From Antedon mediterranea (Eukaryota; Echinodermata; Crinoidea; Comatulida; Antedonidae): DNA of 64,000 nt. A model generated the notes under the pieces. It had not been told where the DNA came from. It did no database searches and saw only the letters and a list, made by a program, of their open reading frames with translations. Position 1 is the first letter of the stretch, and every line of letters begins with the position of its first letter. Where the stretch lies: assembly GCF_964355755.1 (NCBI RefSeq), contig NC_092679.1, positions 5,704,001 through 5,768,000 on the forward strand, in the 5' to 3' direction. A program made the position numbers and the translations under genes. Positions 24,490 to 38,000 of the stretch are shown here, piece after piece.

Positions 24490-26540
24490 TACAGTACAGG
24501 ACAGAATTATTGCAAAAATCCCAACGCATTCAACACGTTGTCGTTGCGTTGTGTTTGTGTTGCGTTGAACGGCTTTCAACGTTTAGTTGTTTATTCAACG
24601 AAAGTCATTATCAGCATGTCAAGTAAACAATTAGTTATTTCAACGCTAGCTGCTGCAGCGCTAGACTGGCCGATTGCACGCCTGAACGATCAGTAACAAC
24701 AACAGGCAAAATACCTATCGGCAGTCACTACCAGATATTTTAATATAAATAAAATATATATGAAGCTTAGATATATTTTTAAGTATTGAACGGACAGTTA
24801 CCAAATAAAACACACAGTGATATTTCCCAGTGTTTAGTGAAGGAAAACATCGAATAATAAGGTCGATGCCAAGTCTAACAGTTAACACTGTACTGTAAGC
24901 CTTCCGGGGGAAAACACGATCTCACGTCGTAAAATCAAACAACGTGGAAATTACTGACATCAACACACGAGGCCGCCACCCTGGTTTCCTCAAGAAAAAC
25001 ACCACGTGTGTTATGACGTATTTAACGATCGTTAATGACGACGAAGTAATTAATTTTATTTAGGCCTACATTTTTTAGCTGTTCGAGATTCAAGAGATAA
25101 AGTTAAAATATTGTTTCTCTATTTTGGTTTTTATTTTATAATTGTCCCATTGTTTGTTGTAATGTAATTTGAAAGAACTAAAAAAGTTGACGTGTCCGAC
25201 ACCCATGAACCAATTTAAATCTTTATAAATCGAACAACATTACATTTTTAAGTACAACAAGCGTTTTGAATACGTTAACAATAGAGCGTGTTGAATGTGT
25301 TGAACCCGTTGACCGTTCATTGACGACGTTAAACAATTGAATCCCATAGCGTTGAACGCGTTGAAAACGTTGCGCGTTTTGAAAAGCATCACACTGTAAA
25401 ACTGATTAAAATGTTGGCTGTTCGCTCGCATATTCTCGCAACTCCATCCCATTCATACAGTTTCAGGAGGAGGCCAATATAATTATATTAAGAAACAATA
25501 GTATGTTAAAGAGAAAACGCCTAAACCTCGCCTGTAATAATATATTGTCTTGCATCAGAATAAAGTGGTTCTTTATTCTGAATTGTTTGGTTATTCAAAT
25601 ATTTGTGGGTTACACCTTGGCGTGAATAATATGGTATGGCACAGGTTTTGATTTTAAAGAAAACGCCTAACATTGCCTATTGTCATCAAATTGGTCATTC
25701 CTATTTCTTGGTTATTATATTTAACGCTTTTCTCTGCATGGGTTACGTTAGGCATCACAATAATTAATTTATAATATAATACATGATAATGATATATTTA
25801 TGGATAATAATAAAAACTAAACGATTTTTTCCCTTTTAATTACGCGTTATTTCATAATGAATGAACTCTTCACCTTTCGATCAGTTCGTCCCTCACGTCA
25901 CGAAAAGCATGCGTGAAAAAGACGACGACCATGCTGGATCGCTATGTTGGTGGTGTATTGTTGCCTTCCATGGCGGCGGGTGTAGGCTACGTTGTTTTTA
26001 TAAATAATCGAGAAAAATGTAGTACAGTACTGCGAAGTTTTTAGTTTGGAAATAATTAATTACGATGTGACCTAGCCTCCAAGATTCACCGCCGCCTTAA
26101 CTTTGGTATTTAATACTCCAGTTAATATAGGCACACAGTAATTGAGGACATGACCACTACTTTTAACTGCGATGGCAGACGCGGCTCATATACACACGGG
26201 GCCTACTCGTTAGTAGTAGGCCTAGCCTAGTGTAATATATTAAGCTAGGTTTCCGCGGAAAAATACACATTATGTTTGTTTTCTTAAATATTTGTAATAC
26301 TGTATTTTATACTATTACTACTACTACTAATACACACTGGCAATCTGTAAATACCATACGAATCCGATTGTTCGTTATTTCAACGCAAACTCAACGCAAC
26401 ACATTGTGTTGGTTGAATAAACAGTTCAACGAACTCAACACTTTCAACGCCAACGGACAACGCAGTTTCAACGCGTTGTCAACACTTTAACAATGCGTTG
26501 AATGCGTTCAAAATCTGCAATAATTCTGTCCGGTACTGTA
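24490..26540. mobile_element. 2.05 kb TIR element with AACGCGTTGAA-type internal repeats
   Basis: ACAGTAC(A/C)GGACAGAATT at each end in inverted orientation. The terminal ~120 bp and a central patch (25260-25380) are full of CAACGCGTTGAA-like motifs. No long open frame is present. Confidence 0.8.
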
Positions 26541-27205
26541 GTAGCATATTTAAAATTTATTTCAAAACTTTAAGCATGTATTAATTAACAGAGATTTTTC
26601 CAGTTAGAAACTGCCACCGCCAGCGTTTTTAGTCCAATTTGATGTTTTTATTTACCGTAAGCTGATTGAAACTATGTATTGTATGTGATTTGATTTATAT
26701 GTCATTTAGACTAAAATAATCATAAAGATTTTAGCTTTACAATGGTACCAAGAACGATTTTCAAATCGCAATATGTAAATCGTAATAGTAAAATTTTCGT
26801 AGTTTCGGGCCAGAAAGTAGAGATATTCGCGATTTTGTGCAAGACATCACAATATGAAAATATCGCCCGGTGAGATCAACAAACAACGAAAAGTTACTTA
26901 CATGGCACCGATAGGCCTATAAAAACAAGTTATCGCTATCGAAAAATGTTTTACATTTTATAAATCATAAATCTAACATCAATGTTTCGCCAAAATCCAC
27001 ATAGTAAAAACACCAGGCCTAAAGTTGGTCTGGAACCGTTTTACGACTAGGCCTTATAAATGATGCCCTGAATACTGTATCTCCAAACAAGTTTGTTGCG
27101 CGAAACTTGGTCACTTACAGTGTAACACCAAAACAATTAGGGTATACATACAATAATAAAATTAAAGACTTCATATTGAAAATTACTCCATTATTTTTTA
27201 TTCAA
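26541..27205. other. Intergenic, no gene seen
   Basis: AT-rich sequence without coding exons or strong repeats that I could recognise. Confidence 0.4.
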
Positions 27206-27541
27206 ATAATGCACTTGTCAATTGTATGACCCACTATACGACCCCCGGGAGAGGTGCGTCATTTGTCCTATGTGCGTCATACTTTTGAATACCATGACGC
27301 ACCCATGCGTCAAAAAGGTGACTTACCTTTAGGTGACCATGACGCACCCATTTTGACGCACTGTGACCATGTTGTTTATGATATGGTGGGTAGTAAAGTG
27401 ACGGACATTGACACACCTTGTTCATTGATGTGACGTACCATCTAGGTTTTTTGACGTCAGTAATTATTTGTAAATGACGCACCCATGACGCACCTCTCCC
27501 GGGGGTCGTATAGTGGGTCATACAATTGACAAGTGCATAAC
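27206..27541. mobile_element. MITE, intact copy of the TGACGCAC family
   Basis: ATGCACTTGTCAATTGTATG at the left and its inverse at the right; the arms continue through ACGACCCCCGGGAGAGGTGC. A 109-codon minus-strand frame across it is a by-product of the inverted arms. Confidence 0.85.
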
Positions 27542-28990
27542 AAACAAACATGCCAATCCACAAACCCTTTGTAATGCTTTGGCGGCATAGCTAGCGCGCA
27601 ACCGATACACAATGCGCCAAGCCATCGCTCTACTGTGATGCGCGGTGTATGTTATTTCGACAGGTACCATTTTGACAGTCGTTCGTAACCAGATTAGTTA
27701 CTTTCAAATAGTAAAATATTGACGGTCCAGACCGAATATAATAGTGTCCATATTTATACTAGGGCCTATACCAATAATTAACCTATCTACCCGATTTCGT
27801 AATAAAACGCGAAACACGAACATCTTCGTGTTTGGCAGTCAAAGTGTTAACCAATATTTACTATCAAGTTTCATACAATTTTGTTGCCAATATTTTTAAT
27901 TATTTACTAAAATCTTCTAGTATTTGAGCTATTGAGTAGGCAGTGTGTCCATTCATGCATTAAAATGGCCTCAATATATGTCGACATTAAATACCATTTG
28001 TAGTCTGGTGGAAGTTAGGCCTAGGCTAGCTCGGCCTAGGCTACAGTACTTTTTACTTCCGCATAAGGTGTGGGGGAATCATCTATTACATTCCGAGACC
28101 CGGACATTATTATTCGGAGCCATTATTGTTTCTGCTCTTACACATTCAATGTTATCTTATATGTAGGCCTAACTTATAACTTTCTAAATAAAGCATATCT
28201 AATATTTATTCTTACCGACATTGTGATTGATAGCAAAAATTCTAGGTACAACAAAAAAAGACTTTAACAACCGTTCTCTAACCGACGAACAACCACCAAA
28301 GAATGCGCACCGTCCAGATAGTCGATGACGCCGATTCAATATGCTAATCATCAACTATGGCTTCAAGTAATCGATATAGCTATTGGACAGAGTTTCCAGG
28401 AAGCAAATATTTATTTGGGATTTAACCAATCAATATTGGTTTTACAGATGGTACGATGTTGGGCGTGTGACAATGACATCATCTATAGCCTAGTCTAATT
28501 TTTGAAGATTTAGACTTAATCATAAAGATTTTTGTTATAAAAAACAAAATTGTATTATTTGTATTACATCTTATAATTCTTTATACACTAGATACGTTTG
28601 TTTCATTATTTACGTTAAAAATATTACCTTCTCTGTACCACGTGATAAATTATGGCGCCAACGTATTACCTTATTTGGAAGTCTTCTCTTAACAGGGAAA
28701 CACATGTTCCATATAAGGATAATGTTTAGCGATGGGGTGGGGCGTGAGTTACGGACGGCAGTACGGATTGGAGAACACATGATTAATATCAATGATTGTA
28801 ACTTTGCTAACTAAAACCTACTCCCCATCCATGGTAAATAAATAAATAGAAGACCAACCTTTACACACCACATAAAATACCATAAAATATAGGGACTCCC
28901 GGACTCATCTGAAGTGAACAAGCAACGTCAGTGTAGACCGCACCAACAAAAAAATGATGTAGCCTACAATTGTTTCTTTCGTGGGGTGCA
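27542..28990. other. Intergenic; may hold the first exon of the cofilin-like gene
   Basis: No exon is supported with confidence. A minus-strand AAAATG|gtacct at 27666-27673 fits a Met-only first exon but is not unique. A plus-strand ATG at 28359 opens 22 codons (MASSNRYSYWTEFPGSKYLF...) with no donor or continuation. Confidence 0.3.
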
Positions 28991-29369
28991 GGTCAAGTCG
29001 GCCCTAAACCGTCTCGGCTAAAGTCAAGTCGGCCCCACGTCAAGTCGGCCCCAAGTCAACTCGGCCTCAAGTCAACTCGGCCTCACGTCAACTCGGCCAA
29101 AAACTAATCGGTCAACTCGGCCACAATAAAGTATGGAACGCAAAAAGTGCTTAATATTATTATGATTCTTACTATCCACGCTTAAAATAAAATGAAGAAA
29201 TAAAAAAACTAATATAATTAAATAATATATAAAAAAATGAACTCATTCATTGCCGATATGAATATAAGTACCCGCGTGTTACAAAAACACGTGCAGGTAC
29301 CGCATTTTAGTAAATCGAAGACGGAGGCCTACGTTCCACCATTTGGCCATAGAAAAAATGGGTTCTAGG

Positions 29370-29600
29370 ACACCTACCCCCTAGACAGTTACCCCCCGGA
29401 TATTTACCACCCGGACAACTACCCCCTTAGGACAACTATCCCCCGGACAACTACCCCCCGGACAACTACCCCCTTAGGACAACTACCCCCTTAGGACAAC
29501 AACCCCCCGGACAACTACCCCCGGACAACTACCCCCTTAGGACAACTACCCCCTTAGGATAACTACCCCCCGGTCAACTACCCCCCCCCCCCCCCCCCAA
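29370..29600. repeat. Tandem repeat ACAACTACCCCCTTAGG, ending in a C-tract
   Basis: About twelve copies of a 15-20 bp unit end in a run of C at 29580-29598. It is the left middle arm of the layered palindrome. Confidence 0.9.
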
Positions 29601-29644
29601 TCCAAAAGTAGACAAACGGTTTCTGTAAAAATGAAATCATCTGT

Positions 29645-29990
29645 TTTTAACGGGTGTTTCGAAACTAGAGACCCGAGACCAGAGACCTGACACGAGACCC
29701 AATACGAAAAGGGAGACCTATATTTGGGTCTCCCTTTTCGTATATTAGGGTCTCCCTTTTCGTATAGTGTGGTCTCTCTTTTCGTATAGTGGGGTCTCCC
29801 TTTTCGTATATTTGGGTCTCCCTTTTCGTATATTTAGGTCTCCCTTTTCGTATATTAGGGTCTCTCTTTTCGTATAGTGGGGTCTCCCTTTTCGTACGTG
29901 GGTCTCTCTTTTCGTATATTTAGGTCTCCCTTTTCGTATTGGGTCTCGGGTCTCTGGTCTCGGGTCTCTAGTTTCGAAACACCCGTTTTT
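29645..29990. mobile_element. Hairpin element carrying ~21 bp tandem repeats
   Basis: Outer inverted arms CGGGTGTTTCGAAACTAGAG and its inverse enclose about eleven copies of GGGTCTCCCTTTTCGTATA. The first unit near 29703 is inverted relative to the rest. Confidence 0.85.
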
Positions 29991-30511
29991 AACCGATTAT
30001 TCTGTTTAACAGCACGCTAGACCCTAGATGTGCTAGATTTAAAGTACCGTATTTATTGACAAAACGGCCTGGGCTGTTTATTGTTTAGGTGGTTTTTAGG
30101 TGGACATTTATTGGAAGAAAGTTGTTTATTCAATGGGAGGGGGTATAATCTAATGGAAATAGACGCCGATTATTAATTCCATATGATGTTTCATGGGAGT
30201 GACATGATCACCGTTTATTTGAGGGGAATTTATTTAAAGATCGCCGTTTATTCGGTGAGTGAACATTGAGGTCAAATATCAAAAGTGATATTATTCTTCA
30301 AGTGTACAAAAATACATAGGCCTATATGACAAATTTGAGACAAAAATTAATTCTTTTAAGACCAGTGGTTATCGAAGCATTGTCCTGACGCAAACATTAT
30401 TATTATTATTAGCGAACCCAGTCTTTACAGTAAATACAGGGAGTACTATATAATACGTTCGACTATCCTATGATCATGTGTGACAATCTTCAGTTTAAAC
30501 CAGGCTATATA

Positions 30512-31322
30512 CTCTAGTAGCTAGATCAACTTTCGTATGCACTTTGAGGTCCAGAGAATTTGACTTCAGAAATTGGTTTAGGGTGGTCAAACAATCATTT
30601 TTGGCTTGGTTACACATTTTGAAAATGTGGCGAAAGGTCAAAAGGTCAGGGTCAAAGGTTATAAAATCAAACACCATTATGTCCTTAAATCTCGACAACC
30701 ACTGGTCACAGCGAGGTAATTTTGGTCTTAAATTAATCAGAAGGTATACATTTATATTCAGTCTAATGAAACATTTTAGTCGAAAATGACCGGAAATGCC
30801 ATTTCTGACCTTTGACCCATAAACCAGGGCATGTCTGTATCTCCGTAACTATTGGCCGTAGTGACTTGAATTTGGGCTCAAATTGTTCGAAATATACATT
30901 TAGTTATTTGTTACACATTTTGAAAAATGTTACAAAAGGTCAAAGGGTCAAGGTCAAGGGTTATTTGAACAAATAAAAAAAGGTACTTGTATCTCGGCAA
31001 CCACTGGTCGCAGCAAGACAATTTTGGTCTCAAAATGTTCAGAAGGCATGCATTTATATTCCATCTAATGGGGCATTTTAGTCAAAAATGATCAGAAATG
31101 CCATTTCTGACCTTTGACCCACATACCAGGGCATCTTCATATCTCTGTAAGTACAGGTCGTAGAAACTTAAATTTGGTATCAAATTGTTCGAAATATACA
31201 TATTTACATTCATTGTAATAGAAAATGTGGTTAAAAGATGAACAGAAATACTATTACTAATGTTTCAAACAAAAAACATATCTACACAACTTATCATTAG
31301 ACAGTAATGTTATGCAATAACT
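30512..31322. repeat. Left inner arm of the layered palindrome
   Basis: Matches the inverse of 32684-33500 nearly base for base at the outer end. It contains ~300 bp direct repeats marked by GAAATGCCATTTCTGACC at about 30793 and 31094. Matching open frames in both arms are by-products of the duplication. Confidence 0.9.
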
Positions 31323-32683
31323 GATACTTTAAATTGTTTTAATTTCAAGTTATTGCTGTCCCCGAGGACATTTTGATAGAAACGTTAAGCTCAACAGTTC
31401 TTTTCAGAATGCTAGAAGTAACTTGCCATATGTATCCGATTAAACGCTCCAGGCATTTATTGTTCAAAAGGCTTTTTAGGGGGAAAGGAGGCATCTTTAT
31501 TTGGGGTATAATATGGTAACATGTATAATCAAATAAATACCACCTAGATGTAAAAAAATACTGCACAATTAATATCAAAAAGTGATAAAATTATGTCAAA
31601 ATGCTTGGTAAATTGTAGATTATGGTAGTTAATGAAATGTGTTGACGTGATACAATTATTCTGTAAATGTATGTGGCGGGGCGTTTATTCCACATGGTGT
31701 TCTATTGGAGGGAATGGTGGCGTTTATTTGAAGGAATACTCTAATTTTAATTTTTGTATTTCGTTTCTCAACTGATAAAAGGTACTTTACATGATTCGTT
31801 TTCCTCTTTATGCTTTTTAACGAAATGTTTCTGTCTTTTAAAATAAAAGTGATAGATTCCATTAAATGGATCTTCTCCTCCAGGTGCCAGTATAATGATA
31901 TAAAACAATGACACATCATTATCCTGACACGATTGCACTCATAATGGATCTTCGTTCTATCATCTATTTGTTTGTAACTACAATTTGACAACAATCTTTT
32001 GCATAGTTTTAAATGCCAATACATAGTTTCATTACTATTGTACAATATGTCCAGCTTTCCTGAAAACACCCTTGTGTATTGTAGTACAGTGTTGTAGTAT
32101 GATTTTATCATGATAAACTTCTGATGCTTTTATTGTCAATGCATTCAGTACCTAAAACATGTCAAAGTTTCTAGTGGTATTGATAATAAATCTCCAGAAA
32201 TATATATTGTTTTATTATCTACACTGGGAACAGACGTGTATGTATAAGTTTTGTCGTTGACATTCAAAACTATTATGCAACAGTGTTACGTAATAATGAA
32301 AATGACTTGGTTTATTATTGTGGTCTCCGATACCTTTTATTACATGACTGTACTTCCTCCAGGATAGAATGAGGTTTAATCCCGTTATTATTCTTATTAT
32401 ATATATATATATTTTTTTTATATATATATCTGGGGTGTATTTATTTGATTATACATGTTACCATTATTACACCCAACAAAATAAACACCTTCCCTGAATA
32501 AATAAATGCCAGAGGATTTTATTCGGGTAACTACAGTAAATTACTTCTAGCATTCTCAAAATGTTTGAACGTTCGGGGGTCAACAATACTTTCTAGCATT
32601 ATTATAAGCAAAAGTACAATTATTACAAACAGTAAAGGATTTGTTTTAATTCCTACAGTATAATGAAATCATTAAGCATCAAT

Positions 32684-33500
32684 TATTGCATAACATTACT
32701 GTCTAATGATAAGTTAGGTAGATATGTTTTTCATTTAAAAGATTAGTAATTAATAGTATTTCTGATCATCTTTTATCCAAATTTTCTGTTAGAATGAATG
32801 TAAATAATAATGTGTATTTCTAACAATTTGATACTAAATTTAAGTTTCTACGACCTGTACTTACAGAGATAAGAAGATGCCCTGGTATGTATGTCAAAGG
32901 TCAGAAATGTCATTTTCGGTCATTTTTTACTAAAATGTTTCATTAGACTGAATATGAATGTATACCTTCTGAACATTTTGAGACCAAAATTTACTCGCTG
33001 TGACCAGTGGTTGCCGAGATACAAATACCTATTTGTGTTTATTTATATAACCCCTGGCCTTGACCTTTTGACCTTTTGTAACATTGTTCAAAATGTGTAA
33101 CAAATAACTAAATGTATATTTCGAACAATTTGAGCCCAAATTCAAGTCACTACAGCCAATAGTTACGGAGATACAGACATGCCCTGGTTTATGGGTCAAA
33201 GGTCAGAAATGGCATTTCCGGTCATTTTCGACTAAAATGTTTCATTAGACTGAATATAAATGTATACCTTCTGATTAATTTAAGACCAAAATTACCTCGC
33301 TGTGACCAGTGGTTGTCGAGATTTAAGGACATAATGGTGTTTGATTTTATAACCTTTGACCCTGACCTTTTGACCTTTCGCCACATTTTCAAAATGTGTA
33401 ACCAAGCCAAAAATGATTGTTTGACCACCCTAAACCAATTTCTGAAGTCAAATTCTCTGGACCTCAAAGTGCATACGAAAGTTGATCTAGCTACTAGAGT
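32684..33500. repeat. Right inner arm of the layered palindrome
   Basis: Inverse of 30512-31322; ends GTTGATCTAGCTACTAGAG. Confidence 0.9.
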
Positions 33501-33609
33501 AATATTTATGTTCAATCTTTTACTTTTGTTTACAATAATGAATAGTAATTCGTCAAAGTAACGAATTAAAATATAGTTATTAATTCCTATTATACACTGT
33601 TGCAGAGTC

Positions 33610-34290
33610 AGGTTGTTGAATGGTCTGGGTGGTAGTTGTCCGTCCGGGGGGTAGTTGTTCTAAAGGGATAGTTTTCTGGGTGGTAGTTGTCCAGGGGTTA
33701 GTTGTCCTACGGAGGTAGTTGTCCTAAAATATTATTTGCCCTCGGAGTATTGTCCAGGTCCAGGAGGTAGTTGTCCTACGGGGAGTATTGTGTCAGAGGT
33801 AGTTGTCCGCGGGGTAATTACCCGGGGGGGGGGGATTGTCAGGGGGTAATTGTTCCTAGGGGATAATAGTCCGGGGGTAATTGTTCCTAGGGGGTAATTG
33901 TCCGGGGGTTAGTTGTCCAGGGGTTAGTTGTCCTACGGAGGTAGTTGTCCTAAAAGATTATTTGCCCTCGGAGTATTGTCCAGGAAGTAGTTGTCCTACG
34001 GGGAGTATTGTGTCAGAGGTAATTGTCCGGGGGGTAATTGTCCGGGGGGTAATTGTCCGGGGGGTAATTGTTCCTAGGGGGTAATTGTCCGGGGGGTAGT
34101 TGTCCGGGGGGTAGTTGTCCTAAGGGGGTTGTTGTCCTAAGGGGGTAGTTGTCCGGGGGGTATTTGTCCGGGGGGTAGTTGTCCTAAAGGGGTAGTTGTC
34201 CTAAGGGGGTAGTGGTCCAGGTGGTGGTTGTCCGGGGGGTAGTTTTCCGGGTGGTAAATGTCCAGGGGGTGAATATCCGGATACGGAAAA
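33610..34290. repeat. Tandem repeat GGGGGTAGTTGTCC
   Basis: Forty or so imperfect units of 13-18 bp (GGGGGTAATTGTCC and GGTAGTTGTCCTAAG variants). A ~170 bp higher-order duplication is seen (about 33690 and 33910). Confidence 0.9.
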
Positions 34291-35092
34291 AATGATCGTA
34301 CAGATATCGTTTTTGTCCATGATTTGCGTTTAAAAAAAAGGGGAATCCCCCCGGTCAGTGAAAACACGTAGCAGTTGTAGATATCGAAAAAGCTGCCAAA
34401 GGCGCAGGGAGGCGCAGCTACGAATTGTTTTCAATTGTGCAATTTGAAATTTTATTAAACGTAAATAAAAGAAAGTTGGTAAAATCATTCCTATTTTTTT
34501 TGCTAAATATATTATTGTCTAAATATTAATATTAATTAAAAGTCAGAATTATTTATAGTTAAAAAATTGTGAAGAAATATTATTTTATCAATCCCATTCA
34601 TTTGCACTTTTTGCGTTCCATACTTTAACGGGGCCGAGTTGACCGATTATTTTTTGGCCGAGTTGACGTGAGGCCGAGTTGACTTGAGGCCGAGTTGACT
34701 TGAGGCCGAGTTGACTTGGGGCCGACTTGACTTGGGACCGACTTGACTTTGGCCGAGACGGTTTGACTTGGATCGAAATCGTCTTGTCCATCCATCATAA
34801 GACCAATAAGCCAATAATTACGAATGCTTATGCTTTGAATATGTTTGTATGTAAAATTGTCAGGTCTATAAATTAATGGTGGCACCATATTTTTATATGC
34901 TATTATTTTCGATCCATACCTTTTTTCAACTCAAACAATCAATAATCTCCTCCTCTCAGGAGAAAGTACATTTTTGGAAATTTGAATAATAAATATATGT
35001 CCAATTAATGACGCAAAGTATAAAATCCCATAATAGTACAATTAGTAACTAACCATGGAGTAAACTCAGCTACTAGTACTAATACTAATAAT

Positions 35093-38000
35093 AGGATGTA
35101 AAGTAATGAAAAAAATATGTTGCCATTTTTTTTTAAAAGCTTAAGGGTGTCAAATCCAAGATGGCCGCCAATACGTAAAATATCCAATAAATGTACCATA
35201 TTGGACAAAGTAACACCCATTATGAATAATATTTTAAGTTCATATGGGTTCTCTGCTATATAAGAATTATTATAAACCTATATTCATAGTATTCTGACAT
35301 TTTGAATTTCAAAATGGCCGCCATTTTTTTAAAATGGATTAAATTTCTTATTAAAACATGTGCAAGTTATGACATTGATTGAAATCACATAAAATGATAG
35401 GCCTATGGCAACAACATTGGTGATTAACACAAAATGGCGGCCATTTTGAATTTTAAAATGGCCGCCATTTTTAAAAAATGGGTTAAATTTCTTATTAAAA
35501 CTTGTATATGTTAAATAAAATTAGATTGAAATACACAAAATGATATGCTTATGACAACAACATGGTGATTAACACAAAATGTTGACCATCAGGAGGTCTA
35601 CAGTACTGACAGTAGGCCTACACTTCTTCATATTAAAACATCTCATAAACTTCTTCAGTTAAATGACAACTAACTCTGCCAAAGTCCTTCAATGAAATAT
35701 TTCTAATCTTGAATGCGATACAGTAAGTTGACCTTCCTCCGTTCTCTACTACTGTATCCATCAAACTTCCACAGACTGATCTGCGTTCCCAACAACCTTG
35801 TTCAGAAACAAATTGGCAAAATAACTGAAATACCTCATTTCACCGGCAAATAATCTCTATTACTTTGATAAGTTTGTGACCTGTATTCACCGTCATATAT
35901 ATTTTTTGCCGATATTCGTCTTTTTCTTAGGATACCATATAGACAGTTTGCCTTCTACAAGACTTTTACCAATGCCTCAAACATTTTCTGTCCAATTTCA
36001 TCATGACATGGCCAACAAACACCTTTGTGCGAATTGCACCATTCTTCATTAATCGGGATATCATCTCTCTTTAAATGTTAGCTAGATTTGCCAGCTCTGA
36101 TGAAATAATTAATTTGTGTTATTCCAATTATACCACGCTCAATGACCCTGATCAATTGATGTAAATACAGCAAGTCCCACACATACATGTCCTCTCATAT
36201 ACATATAGGGATATAGTTTAACCACATCATTTAGATTTCGTCGACTCTCTGTATTCAAGTTAATATCTTTATGATCAGCCTCTTTCAAACAAAATGATAC
36301 TTAACTTAGAATCTCTTTCTCTATCTGCATTTGTAGAAGCAAGTTGTAGAGAGAAAGCAGAATTAGTGTGCTTTTGTCCTTTAGAGATGTTTTCCATTTA
36401 AGATATTTGTGTCACTGGTTGCAAGGTAATACAAGTTCAGTTTCAACAAAAGCACTTGCCTCAACACTATTTTCACAATGATACATGTCCAAAAGCCATA
36501 TAGTTCACCGGGTCGACATAATAATTGCTTTTTGATGTCATCTCTGTCCACCTCCACTCATCTCGGGCAAGAGTCATCACCAGGCATTCTTGTCTTTCCC
36601 TAGTACATGAGTTTTTATACCACAACCATGTGCACTCATCAAACGAGTGTATAATGCTGGTCTGTCTGTAGAGGGTACGCCTACATATCTAATGAAATTG
36701 GTTGAGATTGTAGAAGATGAGAAGTAGGAGTTCATTCATTTACAAGGTTATTTATAGGCAGAGCTGTATCTGTATTTCTTTCAAGCTTCTGCCAAAAGTT
36801 GACAGGTTGAAAACTTACCATCCATACTGGTGACTATGGCCCTGAAGGTTCAGACATTGATTTCACAATAAGGTATAAATGCACTTGTTTTATATTGTGG
36901 TCCTGTCTCCTGTCAAGTTTCAGTTTCATGAAAAGAAATGAGATCTGTAATTTAGAATCCGTATATATAAATTCTGACATAGGCGAGCACAATGGAAAAA
37001 CTTTGGAACAAATTTCTGCCTTGGATACCTACCTGAACTATCTTAGGTGTACCGCGAAATGTAAAACAGTTTTCACTATTACGATATTGTTCCATATTTC
37101 TATCTTAGGAATATATTATAAAGAGTTTTAAAACAAAATTTCTGATTCATTGGTAGATTTTCAACTCAATTTCAATTGTACGCGGTCAAAATAATTTCCG
37201 GATTCACGATGAGTTCACAGGTTCACCTTGCAACAACTACCTGGTTTCAGTTAAGTTGGTCGTTAGTGGCTATAGCTATTTTAGTTTTTTGTTTATTTTC
37301 AGATCGGACCGCGCGTGTGAAGGTACAGTAGTTAAAAAATAAAATCCCGATAGCCGAGTTTTATTGAGTAAGCTGGCAGGAATAACTGTAGGCTATCTGT
37401 GTCCCATTAGGGCCCATATTGCAAGCCGTCTAAAACATCTTCCTTCTTGGGCCGAAACGGCCTACACTGTCGCGGAAGTTAAGTTTCAAAAGATGTTTAA
37501 ATTAAATAATGTATTATGATGGTATTTATTTGAATAAACGCCTCCACAATAAAACATCACTTTGAATAATAATCGCCTATACCGCCCCCCCCCCCCACCC
37601 TCCTATTTATATACTATTTATAATAGAATTCATTACACTGTTAACTATAATTTTTTACCAAGCATTTATTATAATTTTTTACCACTTTTCATATCTATTA
37701 GAGGATTTTATTTGATTATAAATGTTACGATATTATTAAAACTAAAAAATACTTTTGCAACTCCAACTTTGAACGATTATTTAATTTAATAGTCATAGTG
37801 GGGTATTATATATCTGTTATATAGAGGACATTGACAACTTTAGACAGCGTTATATTTACAATTTACAATCCTGTGAGAAGTGACAATTTTAGAACATTGT
37901 GTACTAACAACAATTTATGCACACATATTTAAAAAAAAATTATTTAAAGAATTTAATTTTTAGTGGCGGCCATTTTGAAATCCAAGATGGCCGACAGATT

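Larger units (their letters stand above)
28991..34770. repeat. 5.8 kb layered palindrome
   Basis: Three concentric pairs of inverted arms. The outer pair is GTCAAGTCGGCCCCAAGTCA tandem units (28991-29115) against GGCCGAGTTGACTTGAGGCC units (34630-34770), continuing through AAAGTATGGAACGCAAAAAG and its inverse. The middle pair is ACAACTACCCCCTTAGG units (29370-29600) against GGGGGTAGTTGTCC units (33610-34290). The inner pair is unique sequence (30512-31322 against 32684-33500). Another hairpin is inserted at 29645-29990. No transposase frame was recognised; the 151-codon minus frame at 31656-32111 in the spacer has no protein character. Confidence 0.85.

Noticed and set aside
27234-27563. 109-codon minus-strand frame
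   Set aside because: Lies across the inverted arms of the MITE at 27206-27541.
28359-28427. Short plus-strand ORF starting MASSNRYSYW
   Set aside because: Only 22 codons, no splice donor and no continuation seen.
30544-30789. Identical ~80-97 codon frames in the two palindrome arms
   Set aside because: Identity follows from the inverted duplication; both arms carry internal repeats and no protein character.
31656-32111. 151-codon minus-strand open frame in the palindrome spacer
   Set aside because: No domain or signal recognised, AT-rich random-like composition, and its end runs into a mobile-element motif.
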